From IMG/VR virus record IMGVR_UViG_3300044716_000883, positions 62,001 through 126,000 of that record: a stretch of DNA of 64,000 bases; one strand, 5' to 3'. This document shows positions 25,757 to 33,962 of the stretch, piece by piece. Position numbers and translations under genes: made by a program. The stretch comes from a virus. The notes below the pieces were generated by a model. It worked only from the letters and a program-made list of their open reading frames with translations. It was not told the origin of the DNA and made no database searches. Every line of letters starts with the position of its first letter. The stretch's first letter is position 1.

Positions 25757-26512
25757 ATGATCAAGTTATTAGATTTAATTAAGGAAATACAAGGTAAACC
25801 AAAAGCCATATTCCTAGCGGGTCCCGCTGGTTCTGGTAAAACGTTTACTTCTGCTCAAATAATACCGAAAAAACTAACGGTAGTTAATGTCGATGACACT
25901 TACGAAGAATTATTGAAAGCAGCAGGTTTAGGCACTAAAATCGCAGATTTCACGCAGGATCAATTGTCGCAAGCGGCTAAATTAATGGGTCAAGCTCAAA
26001 AGCAAACTAAGGAAAAATATGCACAATTAACTGGGGATAAACAAGACATTATTGTTGATGGTACAGGTGCAGCTAGTAAGCCTTTATTAAAGAAAAAACA
26101 AGAATTAGAAGCGTTAGGATACGATACAATGATGGTCATGATTTGGGTTTCACCTTACACATCATTAGAACGTAATGCTAGTCGCGATCGTGCATTGCAA
26201 CCATCTATTGTTTTAAGAACATGGGTTGGTGTAAATCAAAATATTGATACATACAGACAAGTATTTGGTGATAATTTTATTTTAATTAACAATGATCCAA
26301 ATGGTAAATTAGAATATGATCCTGCTTACGCTAAAGAGAAATTCTTTAAAACAGTTAAAGGTAGCGGTAAAGTTTATACACCAGATGAGAAAGCTAAACG
26401 TGATAAAGAAATAGCAGACTTAAATGCTAATCTACAACAACTAATACAATCAACACCAGAATTTACATCTATGGGTGATGCTAAATCTAAAATAAATAAT
26501 TTTATAAAGTAA
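25757..26512 (+). CDS. P-loop kinase, zeta-toxin/AAA-like, with a targeting-like N-terminus
   Basis: This 251-residue protein starts at the ATG after TATTTAT. The longer frame from 25718 overlaps the hairpin. MIKLLDLIKE resembles a capsid-targeting peptide. Residues 17-32 carry the Walker A motif GPAGSGKT (22-29). NVDDTYEELL and IIVDGTGAASK follow, then an arginine-rich lid (ERNASRDRAL), as in zeta-toxin and polynucleotide-kinase-like enzymes. The substrate is unknown: a nucleotide, nucleic acid end or amino sugar. The C-terminus is a charged helix. It is coupled to the next gene by TAATG. Confidence 0.75.
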   Translation: MIKLLDLIKEIQGKPKAIFLAGPAGSGKTFTSAQIIPKKLTVVNVDDTYEELLKAAGLGTKIADFTQDQLSQAAKLMGQAQKQTKEKYAQLTGDKQDIIVDGTGAASKPLLKKKQELEALGYDTMMVMIWVSPYTSLERNASRDRALQPSIVLRTWVGVNQNIDTYRQVFGDNFILINNDPNGKLEYDPAYAKEKFFKTVKGSGKVYTPDEKAKRDKEIADLNANLQQLIQSTPEFTSMGDAKSKINNFIK

Positions 26513-27450
26513 TGAATTTAGGACAATATCTAGTACAACAACTGTTAGAAGCAGAACAAACAACAATTGCTTTGTTTCCTGGTGCTTTTAAACCACCACA
26601 TAAAGGTCACTTTGCTGTAGTTAAAAAATTATTAGAAAATGCTGATCAAGTAACTGTACTAATATCACCTAAAACACGTGAAGGTATTACTGCAGATGAA
26701 AGTGTTGCTGTATGGGAATTATATAAAACATTATTAGATGGTTCTGTTGAAATAAGAGTTGCAGCAGAAAATCCAGTTAGAGAAACATACGACGTAATTA
26801 AAAACAATCCTGATACTAATTTTATAGTAGCATTCGGTAAAAACGATGCTGACAGATTTAAACAAATGGGTAAAAACCCAAATGCAAAAGTATTTGATGC
26901 TGGTAATTTTGATGGTGCAAACGCAACTGGATTAAGAGCAGCATTATTAGCTAATAATGAAGACGCAATTAAAGAATACCTCCCAGAAGGTATTGATATA
27001 GCTGATTTCTTAATGGCTTTAAGTAAAACTAAAAAAGAGGAACCGCCAGTAGAAGAACCTGAAGCTGCTCCTTTAAAAGAAAGTAAGTTAAACGAAAGCG
27101 AAACTGCAACCATTGAAGAATTTATAAAATATGCTATTAAAAACTTGGGAATTCAAAATCCCCCCCGTAACTTATCCTTATCATACGATACAAATAAAGC
27201 AAAGGAAATGAGGAGTTTTGGATATTTTAGCCCAAATGATAATAAAATATGGGTTTATTGCGGAAATAGAAACATGGCTGACATTTTGAGAACGCTAGCG
27301 CATGAACTAGTACACCGCAAGCAAGATGAGGATGGAAGAATAAGCTACGAAAGTGGCAAAACTGGAAGCGACATTGAAAATGAAGCAAACGCTAAAGCGG
27401 GAGTATTACTACGCGACTTTGGCAAACAACATGAGGAAATTTATCAATAG
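26512..27450 (+). CDS. Nucleotidyltransferase fused to an HExxH metallopeptidase
   Basis: This 312-residue fusion starts with a targeting-like peptide (MNLGQYLVQQLLEAE). Residues 18-165 form a cytidylyltransferase/NMNAT-like domain with the nucleotide-binding GAFKPPHKGH (24-33) and FGKNDADRF. A Pro/Glu-rich linker with LKESKLNES follows. Residues about 200-312 form a zinc-peptidase domain with HELVH (264-268) and a downstream ENEANA that could supply the third ligand, as in ImmA/IrrE-type proteins. Substrates are unknown. The two activities could be separated by prohead-protease cleavage in the linker. Confidence 0.75.
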   Translation: MNLGQYLVQQLLEAEQTTIALFPGAFKPPHKGHFAVVKKLLENADQVTVLISPKTREGITADESVAVWELYKTLLDGSVEIRVAAENPVRETYDVIKNNPDTNFIVAFGKNDADRFKQMGKNPNAKVFDAGNFDGANATGLRAALLANNEDAIKEYLPEGIDIADFLMALSKTKKEEPPVEEPEAAPLKESKLNESETATIEEFIKYAIKNLGIQNPPRNLSLSYDTNKAKEMRSFGYFSPNDNKIWVYCGNRNMADILRTLAHELVHRKQDEDGRISYESGKTGSDIENEANAKAGVLLRDFGKQHEEIYQ

Positions 27451-27452
27451 TT

Positions 27453-27920
27453 ATGTATACAATTTACTGTGACATGGACGGTGTCCTTGTCGATTTTGAA
27501 AAAGGTTATTATGACGCCACAGGCGCTCATACAAAACAATTTGCTAAAGGCGATAACAATTTTTGGGAGCCTATAGACGCTAAAGGTCCATCTTTTTGGG
27601 CTAATTTACCCTGGATGCCTGATGGGCAAGAATTATGGCGTTATATTAAAAAATATAAGCCAAATATTTTATCCTCTCCATCACGTAGTTCAACATCTAA
27701 AGTAGGTAAAGAAGCATGGTTAAAAATGCATCTACAAAACAGCTACAAAAAAGCATATTTCTACCCAAGAAATCAAAAACAATTATTCTCAGATGTAAAT
27801 AGAATATTGATTGATGATTTACCAAATACCATTGAAGAATGGAATGCTAAAGGAGGTACAGGTATATTACACACCTCAGCAGCCAATACAATAAAGGAAC
27901 TTAAAAAATTAGGGTTATAA
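27453..27920 (+). CDS. HAD-family 5'(3')-deoxyribonucleotidase-like phosphatase
   Basis: This 155-residue enzyme has the HAD nucleophile motif CDMDGVLVDF (Asp7, Asp9), a short cap with WANLPWMPDG, and motif IV as ILIDDLPNTI. Length and motifs fit the nucleotidase branch that removes phosphate from dNMPs. It probably helps balance the nucleotide pool or recycle host DNA. It overlaps the next gene by one base (TAATG). Confidence 0.82.
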   Translation: MYTIYCDMDGVLVDFEKGYYDATGAHTKQFAKGDNNFWEPIDAKGPSFWANLPWMPDGQELWRYIKKYKPNILSSPSRSSTSKVGKEAWLKMHLQNSYKKAYFYPRNQKQLFSDVNRILIDDLPNTIEEWNAKGGTGILHTSAANTIKELKKLGL

Positions 27921-28504
27921 TGGAAGAATCAAAACTACAACGGGAGTTTAATCAACGCGACGTTCAACGTATGCGTAATATCATTACTAAAGATTATAAC
28001 GCTAAAACCACTACTCAAATTGGTTATTCTAAATCTCAAACAGAACATAAAGAAGGTGATGTTTGGGAAGAAGGTGGTAAACAATGGACTTTAAAAAATG
28101 GTATTAAACAAACCATAACTCGTTTTGATGAATTAAAAAAAGTAATATCGTTACCATTAGCATGTCCTAAATGCAGTAAGGCTATGCAGTCAACTACGTT
28201 GAATAAAAAGATGTGGCCTATACATAAAATGTGTTTTGATTGCGTTGTTAAAATGGAAACTGACCTAAAACGTACAGGGAAATATGAAGAATATGCACGT
28301 AATATAGTTAATCGTGGCGCTACAACATACATTAAAGATTTAGAAGACGCTTTACTAGAATTAGCATTATACGAAGACAACGAAAGTTTTGTAACTGAAG
28401 CGGGAGATGTTGAAAAATGGACTGGTAAAGGTATAAATAAAGAGAAACTCACCCAAGATATACAGGAACACATACAAGAAATCAAGGATCAAATTAAAGA
28501 TTAA
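27920..28504 (+). CDS. Zinc-ribbon protein of unknown function
   Basis: This 194-residue protein starts with a charged helix (DVQRMRNIITKDYNAKTTTQ). It then has a beta-hairpin region (GDVWEEGGKQWTLKNGIKQT) and a putative zinc site made of CPKC (about residues 81-84) and CFDC (about 109-112). The C-terminal half is helical and acidic. It gives an impression of a conserved phage protein, but no function is known to me. DNA or RNA binding through the zinc ribbon is possible. Confidence 0.7.
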   Translation: MEESKLQREFNQRDVQRMRNIITKDYNAKTTTQIGYSKSQTEHKEGDVWEEGGKQWTLKNGIKQTITRFDELKKVISLPLACPKCSKAMQSTTLNKKMWPIHKMCFDCVVKMETDLKRTGKYEEYARNIVNRGATTYIKDLEDALLELALYEDNESFVTEAGDVEKWTGKGINKEKLTQDIQEHIQEIKDQIKD

Positions 28505-28511
28505 TATTTAT
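28504..28511 (+). promoter_or_regulatory. ATATTTAT motif, 27 nt before the gene at 28539
   Basis: The octamer overlaps the end of the previous gene's stop codon region (TAA at 28502-28504). Confidence 0.4.
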
Positions 28512-28538
28512 AGCCATAAACTACTATAAATTTCTTTA

Positions 28539-28817
28539 ATGGAGAATATATATTCCGTTGTTATTACAGCAATTACCGTATTAGGAGGCACAACAGCGTT
28601 TCGTTTTTATGAAAAACGCGCTATGCGTAAAGAACGTGATGATGAATTTATCCGTCATGACTGCAAAGACCGCATCACAAAATTAGAAGCATTATTAGAA
28701 AGATCATCTCGAGAAAAAGATGAGATGCGCCAACAGATTTTAGATTTAGTATCTGAGGTTGCTTCATTACGTACCGAAATTAAATACCTAACCGATAGAC
28801 GCACTGGAGGCATATGA
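28539..28817 (+). CDS. Membrane-anchored coiled-coil protein (i-spanin-like candidate)
   Basis: This 92-residue protein has an N-terminal hydrophobic segment (about residues 4-20, IYSVVITAITVLGGTTAF). A highly charged coiled coil (ITKLEALLERSSREKDEMRQ onward) follows. A single membrane anchor followed by a coiled coil is the layout of inner-membrane spanins, but no partner o-spanin with a lipobox is seen next to it. It overlaps the following gene by 4 nt (ATGA). Confidence 0.65.
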   Translation: MENIYSVVITAITVLGGTTAFRFYEKRAMRKERDDEFIRHDCKDRITKLEALLERSSREKDEMRQQILDLVSEVASLRTEIKYLTDRRTGGI

Positions 28818-29044
28818 TAAAGCTATCAGAACTTATCCTTAAAGAAGGACCAGCCGAATACCCATCAAATCACAAACCAGGAATGCGCGTAACTAAAGGC
28901 GGTTCAATGTGTGCTAATTGTGAATATCATGAAGATGAAGGTAATTTATGTAATAACAAATATTGGTTAAAATGGCACGATGGTGATGCAAATATTCCTT
29001 ACCCTGCTAATGAATATTGTTGCAACTGGTGGCATGAAGAATAA
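28814..29044 (+). CDS. Small cysteine-rich protein, HiPIP-like pattern
   Basis: This 76-residue protein starts with a targeting-like peptide (MIKLSELILKEG). It carries five Cys: CANC (33, 36), Cys46, and CC at 69-70 in NEYCCNWW. The spacing with aromatic residues after the last Cys recalls high-potential iron-sulfur proteins, but zinc binding is equally possible. No redox partner is evident. It could be a packaged virion protein. Confidence 0.65.
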   Translation: MIKLSELILKEGPAEYPSNHKPGMRVTKGGSMCANCEYHEDEGNLCNNKYWLKWHDGDANIPYPANEYCCNWWHEE

Positions 29045-29047
29045 ATT

Positions 29048-29698
29048 ATGATATACTACTCAGAATATGATTTAGTCTTTATTACTATTCTTAAGAATGG
29101 TACTAATGCCTTTGAAAAACTATTTACATATGTTATGGGTAAAGAGCCTGAACCATTATTTTTTACAAGGCAACCAACAATTCATATGACTGTTGTTAGA
29201 AATCCATATGAAAGATTATTAACACAGTTTTATCACGCAAATAGACAACAACTTTGGAAAGAATTTAAGTATACGGTACACCACCCTTTTTTTAGAAAGT
29301 GGGTTAAAGAAACCTATAGTAATGGTTATAATGGAGAGGATGGCCATTTATATACTCAATCCCAATTTTTACAATTTGCTGAAATTCAAATGGAATATAA
29401 AGTATTTAAAACAGAAGAATTTTCTGCACATGAATTATTCTTTTTTTTAAATTTAACAGAAGAACGTAAGGCTGAAATAGATAACGAATATTCAAAAATA
29501 ATAATTGAGTTAGAAACAAGCGCTCATCATGCTACTAATAGTATAAAACAAGGAGTCTGGCAGAGTTTTTATGATGCTGAAACTATTAAGATATGTAACA
29601 ATCATTATGCAGACGATTTTAAAGCATTTAACTACGAAATTATTAAACCTGAGGAATTTAAACCTATATATTTTGAATATAAAACTACCCTGATTTAG
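29048..29698 (+). CDS. Sulfotransferase-like protein
   Basis: This 216-residue protein has the two nucleotide-sulfate binding elements of sulfotransferases. The 5'-phosphosulfate loop is ILKNGTNAFEKLF (residues 14-26) and the 3'-phosphate site is TVVRNPYERLLTQFY (48-62). A C-terminal CNNHYADDFKAFNYE is typical of family 2 enzymes. It would transfer sulfate from PAPS to a sugar or protein. It is cytoplasmic, with no signal peptide. A virion glycan or the host surface is a possible target. Confidence 0.75.
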   Translation: MIYYSEYDLVFITILKNGTNAFEKLFTYVMGKEPEPLFFTRQPTIHMTVVRNPYERLLTQFYHANRQQLWKEFKYTVHHPFFRKWVKETYSNGYNGEDGHLYTQSQFLQFAEIQMEYKVFKTEEFSAHELFFFLNLTEERKAEIDNEYSKIIIELETSAHHATNSIKQGVWQSFYDAETIKICNNHYADDFKAFNYEIIKPEEFKPIYFEYKTTLI

Positions 29699-29702
29699 TT
29701 AA

Positions 29703-29710
29703 ATATTTAT
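29703..29710 (+). promoter_or_regulatory. ATATTTAT motif, 4 nt before the gene at 29715
   Basis: The octamer starts 4 nt after the sulfotransferase stop and ends 4 nt before the ATG. Confidence 0.45.
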
Positions 29711-29714
29711 TATT

Positions 29715-30125
29715 ATGATCAAATTAACAGAAATATTAGACGAAATACTAACCGAAAAACTTTGCAAAAAGGGTAGGGCTTACTATAATCGTCGTAGAGC
29801 TGCTGGTGAAAAACCATCAGCTTACCTTTCTGGTCGTGCTGTTAAAGTGTGTAAGGGTTTAATGGAAGAAGATGATTTAGATATGCACGAATCGCTTCGT
29901 GATTGGTTTAAAAAAGAAGATTGGGTTCGTATTGATACAGCAGGCAACATAACTGGACCTTGTGGTACAATGAAAAAAGGTAATAAAACGACTCGTTGTT
30001 TACCTCGTGCTAAAGCAAACAGCTTATCTAAAGCTGAACGCGCTGCTACATCAAAGAAAAAAGCAGCATCTGATAAGCAATTTGTACCTAATACTAAAAA
30101 AGCAAAAGTAAAACTTAATAAGTAA
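29715..30125 (+). CDS. Basic DUF5872-like protein with a targeting-like N-terminus
   Basis: This 136-residue, Lys-rich protein begins MIKLTEILDEILTEK, a capsid-targeting-type peptide. It continues with CKKGRAYYNRRRAAGEKPSA and a C-terminal module (LRDWFKKEDWVRIDTAGNIT, then GPCGTMKKGNKTTRCLPRAK) that I associate with the DUF5872 family of unknown function. Strong positive charge suggests DNA binding, for example inside the head. A cut after the first Glu-rich peptide would release the basic core. Confidence 0.75.
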   Translation: MIKLTEILDEILTEKLCKKGRAYYNRRRAAGEKPSAYLSGRAVKVCKGLMEEDDLDMHESLRDWFKKEDWVRIDTAGNITGPCGTMKKGNKTTRCLPRAKANSLSKAERAATSKKKAASDKQFVPNTKKAKVKLNK

Positions 30126-30129
30126 ACTA

Positions 30130-30666
30130 ATGAAAATATCAGAATTAAGACAATTAATTAAAGAAACCGTTGAAGAAGCATTCTTCATTGGTGAAGATGA
30201 TATCGATAATGTAGAGTGTAAAAAGTGTGGATGGAAATGGAAATTATCAAATGGTGGTGAAAATCCATATCTTTGCCACAAATGCGATTATGATAATAGT
30301 TATGCTTACAACGATAGTATAGACGAATACGACGTAGAAAATGCAGACGATATAAAAGAATTTGTTGAATTCATGCGTGAATATACACAGCAACTAAACG
30401 AAGCTGATTGTGACTGCCTATTAGAAGCTAAATATCAGGGCCGTACAGTGCCATTAGGTAAACCAATGCGCGGTGATTCTAAAAAATTCAAAGTATACGT
30501 TAAAAACCCTAAAACTGGCAAAGTAGTTAAAGTTAACTTCGGTGCTAAGGGAATGAATATTAAGAAAAACAACCCAGTAAGACGTAGAGCATTCAGGGCA
30601 AGACATAACTGCTCAAATCCAGGACCACGTACTAAAGCTAGATACTGGTCATGTAGAAAATGGTAG
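30130..30666 (+). CDS. Zinc-ribbon protein with basic C-terminal domain
   Basis: This 178-residue protein has a targeting-like start (MKISELRQLIKETVEEAF), then a zinc ribbon (Cys30, Cys33, Cys49, Cys52). An acidic stretch ends in QLNEADCDCLLEAKYQGRTV, which holds two sites resembling prohead-protease cuts (LNEA, LLEA). The C-terminal 60 residues are very basic (NPVRRRAFRARHNCSNPGPR, then TKARYWSCRKW). It is probably a packaged DNA-binding protein. The function is not known. Confidence 0.72.
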   Translation: MKISELRQLIKETVEEAFFIGEDDIDNVECKKCGWKWKLSNGGENPYLCHKCDYDNSYAYNDSIDEYDVENADDIKEFVEFMREYTQQLNEADCDCLLEAKYQGRTVPLGKPMRGDSKKFKVYVKNPKTGKVVKVNFGAKGMNIKKNNPVRRRAFRARHNCSNPGPRTKARYWSCRKW

Positions 30667-30679
30667 TTCAAATTTTAAC

Positions 30680-30687
30680 ATATTTAT
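30680..30687 (+). promoter_or_regulatory. ATATTTAT motif, 18 nt before the gene at 30706
   Basis: The octamer is followed by an A-rich leader (ATAAACACAACAAA) with no Shine-Dalgarno sequence. Confidence 0.45.
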
Positions 30688-30705
30688 ACATATAAACACA
30701 ACAAA

Positions 30706-31548
30706 ATGAATATTACAGAAGTACGTAACGTCATCAAACAAGTTATTGCTGAAGCAATGAGTAAAGAAGGTGGCTTACCTAAAAGCGGTGGAAAATTAGT
30801 ACACCTTAAGAAAGAATTAGCTAGCTTAAAGAACATGAGAGAATCTTTAGGTCAATTACAAATCGCTGAAGGCGGTGAGCAATCATTCGTAGCTGAATAT
30901 GCACATATGCAAAAATTCGTTAACGAATTAGAAAAAATCAAAACTGCTCATGCTAAATTAGCTGAAATGTTAGACAATCAAATTTCTGAAGTTGAAGGTA
31001 AAGTTTCATCTGAGACTGAAAAGATCAAAGAAATGGTTGGTTTAATCGAAAAAGCACCTAAAGCTCCTAAGAAAGACGCTAAGAAAGCTCCTGCTAAAAA
31101 AGACGATAAAAAAGCAGAACCTAAAAAAGCTGAAAAGAAAGAAGAGCCTAAGGCTGACGACTCAAAAAAAAAAGCTAAAAAATTAGACGAAGCATCTTTC
31201 TCAAGTACTGATGTTAATGCTATTTTAAAAGCTGCTAGAGCTGCTGTTGAAGCAGGTAAAGAGGTAACTGTTGATGGTATTAAAATAGGAAAGGTAGTAT
31301 CTGGATTAGGAAGATTTATTCCTGCTGATGGTAGTCAATCTTTAAAAATTATGGATTACGTTGGTGAACCGGAAAAAATTGTAATTGATGGAGTACCTGC
31401 AGAATTAAAACCTTACGAACCAAAAAGCGAACCTCGAGTTGACACAAGGACTCCAGAAGAAAAAGCAAAAGCACAAGCTGCGTTTGATGACAGATATGGA
31501 CCAGGTGGAGGATACGATACAGCATTTGGAAGATACACAGGCGATTAA
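30706..31548 (+). CDS. Lys/Ala-rich helical protein, internal-head-protein candidate
   Basis: This 280-residue protein starts MNITEVRNVIKQVIAEAMS, a targeting-like peptide. Residues 30-125 are helical and coiled-coil-like. Residues about 126-160 are a Lys/Ala/Pro low-complexity segment. KKLDEASFSSTD follows, which looks like a protease site, and then a small folded domain (AVEAGKEVTVDGIKIGKVV). The tail is Gly/Tyr-rich. Composition and layout recall packaged T4 internal proteins. No enzyme motif is seen. Confidence 0.7.
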   Translation: MNITEVRNVIKQVIAEAMSKEGGLPKSGGKLVHLKKELASLKNMRESLGQLQIAEGGEQSFVAEYAHMQKFVNELEKIKTAHAKLAEMLDNQISEVEGKVSSETEKIKEMVGLIEKAPKAPKKDAKKAPAKKDDKKAEPKKAEKKEEPKADDSKKKAKKLDEASFSSTDVNAILKAARAAVEAGKEVTVDGIKIGKVVSGLGRFIPADGSQSLKIMDYVGEPEKIVIDGVPAELKPYEPKSEPRVDTRTPEEKAKAQAAFDDRYGPGGGYDTAFGRYTGD

Positions 31549-31556
31549 TATAAATA
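31549..31556 (+). promoter_or_regulatory. TATAAATA (exact T4 late-promoter octamer), 3 nt before the gene at 31560
   Basis: This copy has the T4 late promoter sequence in the direction of the genes, unlike the ATATTTAT copies. It overlaps the previous stop region and lies almost on the ATG. Confidence 0.3.
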
Positions 31557-31559
31557 AAA

Positions 31560-32000
31560 ATGATTAAATTACTTGACATATTAGCCGAACGCGATTTATC
31601 CGCTAAGGAAGAAAAAATAGTTAAAGCATTAAAGAAAACAGGGAAGTTTAAAAAGAACGACCCTGCTCTTTATGCTATTGCTGCTTCAAAAGCTGAAGGA
31701 TTAGATCCAGTAGGCAAAGAAGATGACGACATCAACAACGATGGTAAGGTAGATAAGACAGATAAATACTTAGCTAATCGTCGTAAAGCAGTAGCTGCTA
31801 ATATTAAAGAAGGTGATCATGAAGTATCTATGGCTGTATCTAGTCTAGAAGCAATTGCAGAAGCAATTATCGAATTAAGACAAAAACTTGGCAATACTGA
31901 ACGTAATATTCCAGGATGGATTCAAGACCACATTGCTAAAGCAGAAAACTACATTGAGCAAGCAGCTCAAGGTTTTCACGAACTAAAACATAATGGATAA
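31560..32000 (+). CDS. Targeting-like protein with a dockerin/EF-hand-like calcium loop
   Basis: This 146-residue protein starts MIKLLDILAERDLS. Residues 57-68 (DINNDGKVDKTD) form a near-perfect dockerin/EF-hand calcium loop: DxNxDGxxDxxD. A helical C-terminal half (ERNIPGWIQDHIAKAENYIE) follows. The cut site expected of the peptide is after LAE (residue 10). It is possibly a packaged protein stabilised by calcium. The function is unknown. It overlaps the next gene by 8 nt. Confidence 0.72.
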   Translation: MIKLLDILAERDLSAKEEKIVKALKKTGKFKKNDPALYAIAASKAEGLDPVGKEDDDINNDGKVDKTDKYLANRRKAVAANIKEGDHEVSMAVSSLEAIAEAIIELRQKLGNTERNIPGWIQDHIAKAENYIEQAAQGFHELKHNG

Positions 32001-32514
32001 AAAATTAATATTAGAAAAATACATTAAAGTAGCTGTTCGTAAAGCACTTCAAGAAGAAGAAGCTAGACAACAGAAAGCTACTAAAGCGATGTATCTAGTA
32101 TATCGTTTTCCTGGTTTAAAAAAAATAATGGAAGACTTAATGTCTCCATCTTTTGGTCGCTTCATCACAGATGTTGCTGTTGTAGCTCCAAAACCAACAA
32201 CATTCTCAGCTAAATTAATTAACGAACAAGATTTCGGAATTATATACAATGGTAAAGGTAAATTTACCGTTAAAGTAGCAGGTAAAAAATACAACGTCCA
32301 AAATTTAGGTGAATTAGAAAGAGCTCAACAAGCAATAGCTGATTTATTAGAATTAAACTACGCTATTGATGAAAAAGTAGCAGGCGGAGCTGAAGCTCCA
32401 GCTGCAGATGCAGGTGCTGAAGCATTTAGTGCAGCCGCAGCCGCTCCAGCAGGTGAAACACCAGCAGAAACTCCAGCAGAAGAAGAAACTCCTGAAGAAA
32501 CCCCAGCAGCATAA
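31993..32514 (+). CDS. Structural-like protein with Ala/Pro/Glu tail
   Basis: This 173-residue protein has a targeting-like N-terminal helix (YIKVAVRKALQEEEARQQK). A compact alpha/beta middle (residues 35-125, with YNGKGKFTVKVAGKKYNV) follows. The last 45 residues are almost only Ala, Pro, Glu, Gly and Thr. Such tails are flexible and often exposed. It overlaps both neighbours (8 nt and TAATG). No family name is recognised. Confidence 0.68.
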   Translation: MDKKLILEKYIKVAVRKALQEEEARQQKATKAMYLVYRFPGLKKIMEDLMSPSFGRFITDVAVVAPKPTTFSAKLINEQDFGIIYNGKGKFTVKVAGKKYNVQNLGELERAQQAIADLLELNYAIDEKVAGGAEAPAADAGAEAFSAAAAAPAGETPAETPAEEETPEETPAA

Positions 32515-33650
32515 TGACAGTTATAGATAAAATATTACGTGAATGGTCATTTAGATGCCATGATGGGATTGTTGATATCAACGATCCTATTAAACTGTCT
32601 ATATTAAATGAAATACTTGGTTTTAATTTAGATGAAGTGAGACAACCATATGAATCTTTAACAGGAGCAGCTAAAGAAGAAGCTGATAAGTTAATTGAAT
32701 TATTTAACTTAACTAAAGACAATATTCAAAAACAGACCTCTAAAAGAATAATAATTTTATCTGATATACCTAGAAATGAAGTTTTTAAGAAATTACAAGA
32801 TTTAGGATATAAACAAGATAGAACTATTTCTGGCTCATCAGCAGGTGGATTTATAACACCAGAAGGTATAGAAATTATAGTTAAATCTGAGACATCTTCT
32901 AAAATAGGTGGCGCTGGAGTAGGTAATGAAAGATTTTTTGTAGATGCAATAAATAACCTTATTCAAGAAAGTGATGGTTCTGTTACTGTTACTATCAACG
33001 GTGGTGGTAAAACTTTAAAATATGCTAACATAACTGAAGCCAAACATGTTGGTAAAGAAGGTGAGAAAAAAGGATGGAAAGCAGATGCTTTATTAATAGC
33101 AGGAAATGAAACATATCCAATTTCTTTAAAAGAAGATGGTCCATTCCGTTGGGCTAGTGCTATGGGAGATCTTAAAGATCTTTACACAACACTACTTACT
33201 AAAGCTAGTAAAGATGAAATACCAAATCTTCAATTAAAAACAGACCCTGAAAATCCTAGGGTACTTCAGATGTATAATCCTAGAACAAATTCACCTTATG
33301 GTAGAATATTTGTAACAGATGTACCTCAATTAACTCAAGCAGAAAATATAAATAAAATTATTTTTGGAGCTGATAATGCTATTGTTGTACAGCGAACCTT
33401 TACTGAATCTGATTTTGCACTGACTGGAAATACTATAAATGTAACTGCTACTAAAATTATTACATCAATTGAAGATTTAAGTCCTGAAGATTATCCTATA
33501 GTAGAATTTGAACGTAATGCTTCAAAAGCAACTCAAACAAGTGGATTAACAGGTAGGGGTATTATAATAAGAATATCACCTAAAGGAAGAATGGATAAAG
33601 CAGGATCTAAAGCTAATAATTTAATATTAAACTATAACGATATAATGTAA
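32514..33650 (+). CDS. Possible PD-(D/E)XK-like nuclease, unknown role
   Basis: This 378-residue protein has an N-terminal helical part (IDKILREWSFRCHDGIVDIN). The core may be a restriction-endonuclease-like fold: GVGNERFFVDAINNLI, then ITEAKHVGKEG, then KADALLIAGNETYPISLKED, where Asp, Glu or Ser, and Lys could form the metal site. The C-terminal part is beta-rich with GRGIIIRISPKG. The assignment is tentative. It is coupled to its upstream neighbour by TAATG. Packaging and injection, as for its neighbours, is possible. Confidence 0.5.
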   Translation: MTVIDKILREWSFRCHDGIVDINDPIKLSILNEILGFNLDEVRQPYESLTGAAKEEADKLIELFNLTKDNIQKQTSKRIIILSDIPRNEVFKKLQDLGYKQDRTISGSSAGGFITPEGIEIIVKSETSSKIGGAGVGNERFFVDAINNLIQESDGSVTVTINGGGKTLKYANITEAKHVGKEGEKKGWKADALLIAGNETYPISLKEDGPFRWASAMGDLKDLYTTLLTKASKDEIPNLQLKTDPENPRVLQMYNPRTNSPYGRIFVTDVPQLTQAENINKIIFGADNAIVVQRTFTESDFALTGNTINVTATKIITSIEDLSPEDYPIVEFERNASKATQTSGLTGRGIIIRISPKGRMDKAGSKANNLILNYNDIM

Positions 33651-33653
33651 AAT

Positions 33654-33914
33654 ATGGAACAATTTAACCCATCAGACAAAATAACACTAGACGTACCTTT
33701 ATTTATCCGTCTATTAGAATATGCTCGCGAAGACGCTAAAACCGATATGGATTTACACAATGTAGCTGAAAAAGCAATCGTAGCAAGTGAAACTGGAAAG
33801 ACATTAACTATGGCTGACTATGATGGTTTAGTAGCGGGTAATAGTGAAGATCAAGAAATGAACGAAATAAAAAGAATGATTGAGTTAGCTAACATCAAGT
33901 CTTTCTTTAACTAA
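33654..33914 (+). CDS. Small helical acidic protein
   Basis: This 86-residue protein has DVPLFIRLLEYAREDAKTDM and then a helical, acidic remainder ending ELANIKSFFN. It is the last gene before a hairpin and the FAD oxidoreductase gene. The sequence gives an impression of a conserved small phage protein, but no function is recognised. Confidence 0.68.
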   Translation: MEQFNPSDKITLDVPLFIRLLEYAREDAKTDMDLHNVAEKAIVASETGKTLTMADYDGLVAGNSEDQEMNEIKRMIELANIKSFFN

Positions 33915-33962
33915 CATATAGACAGATTCACATTCTGTCGCATTAAATGATATTATATAGTT

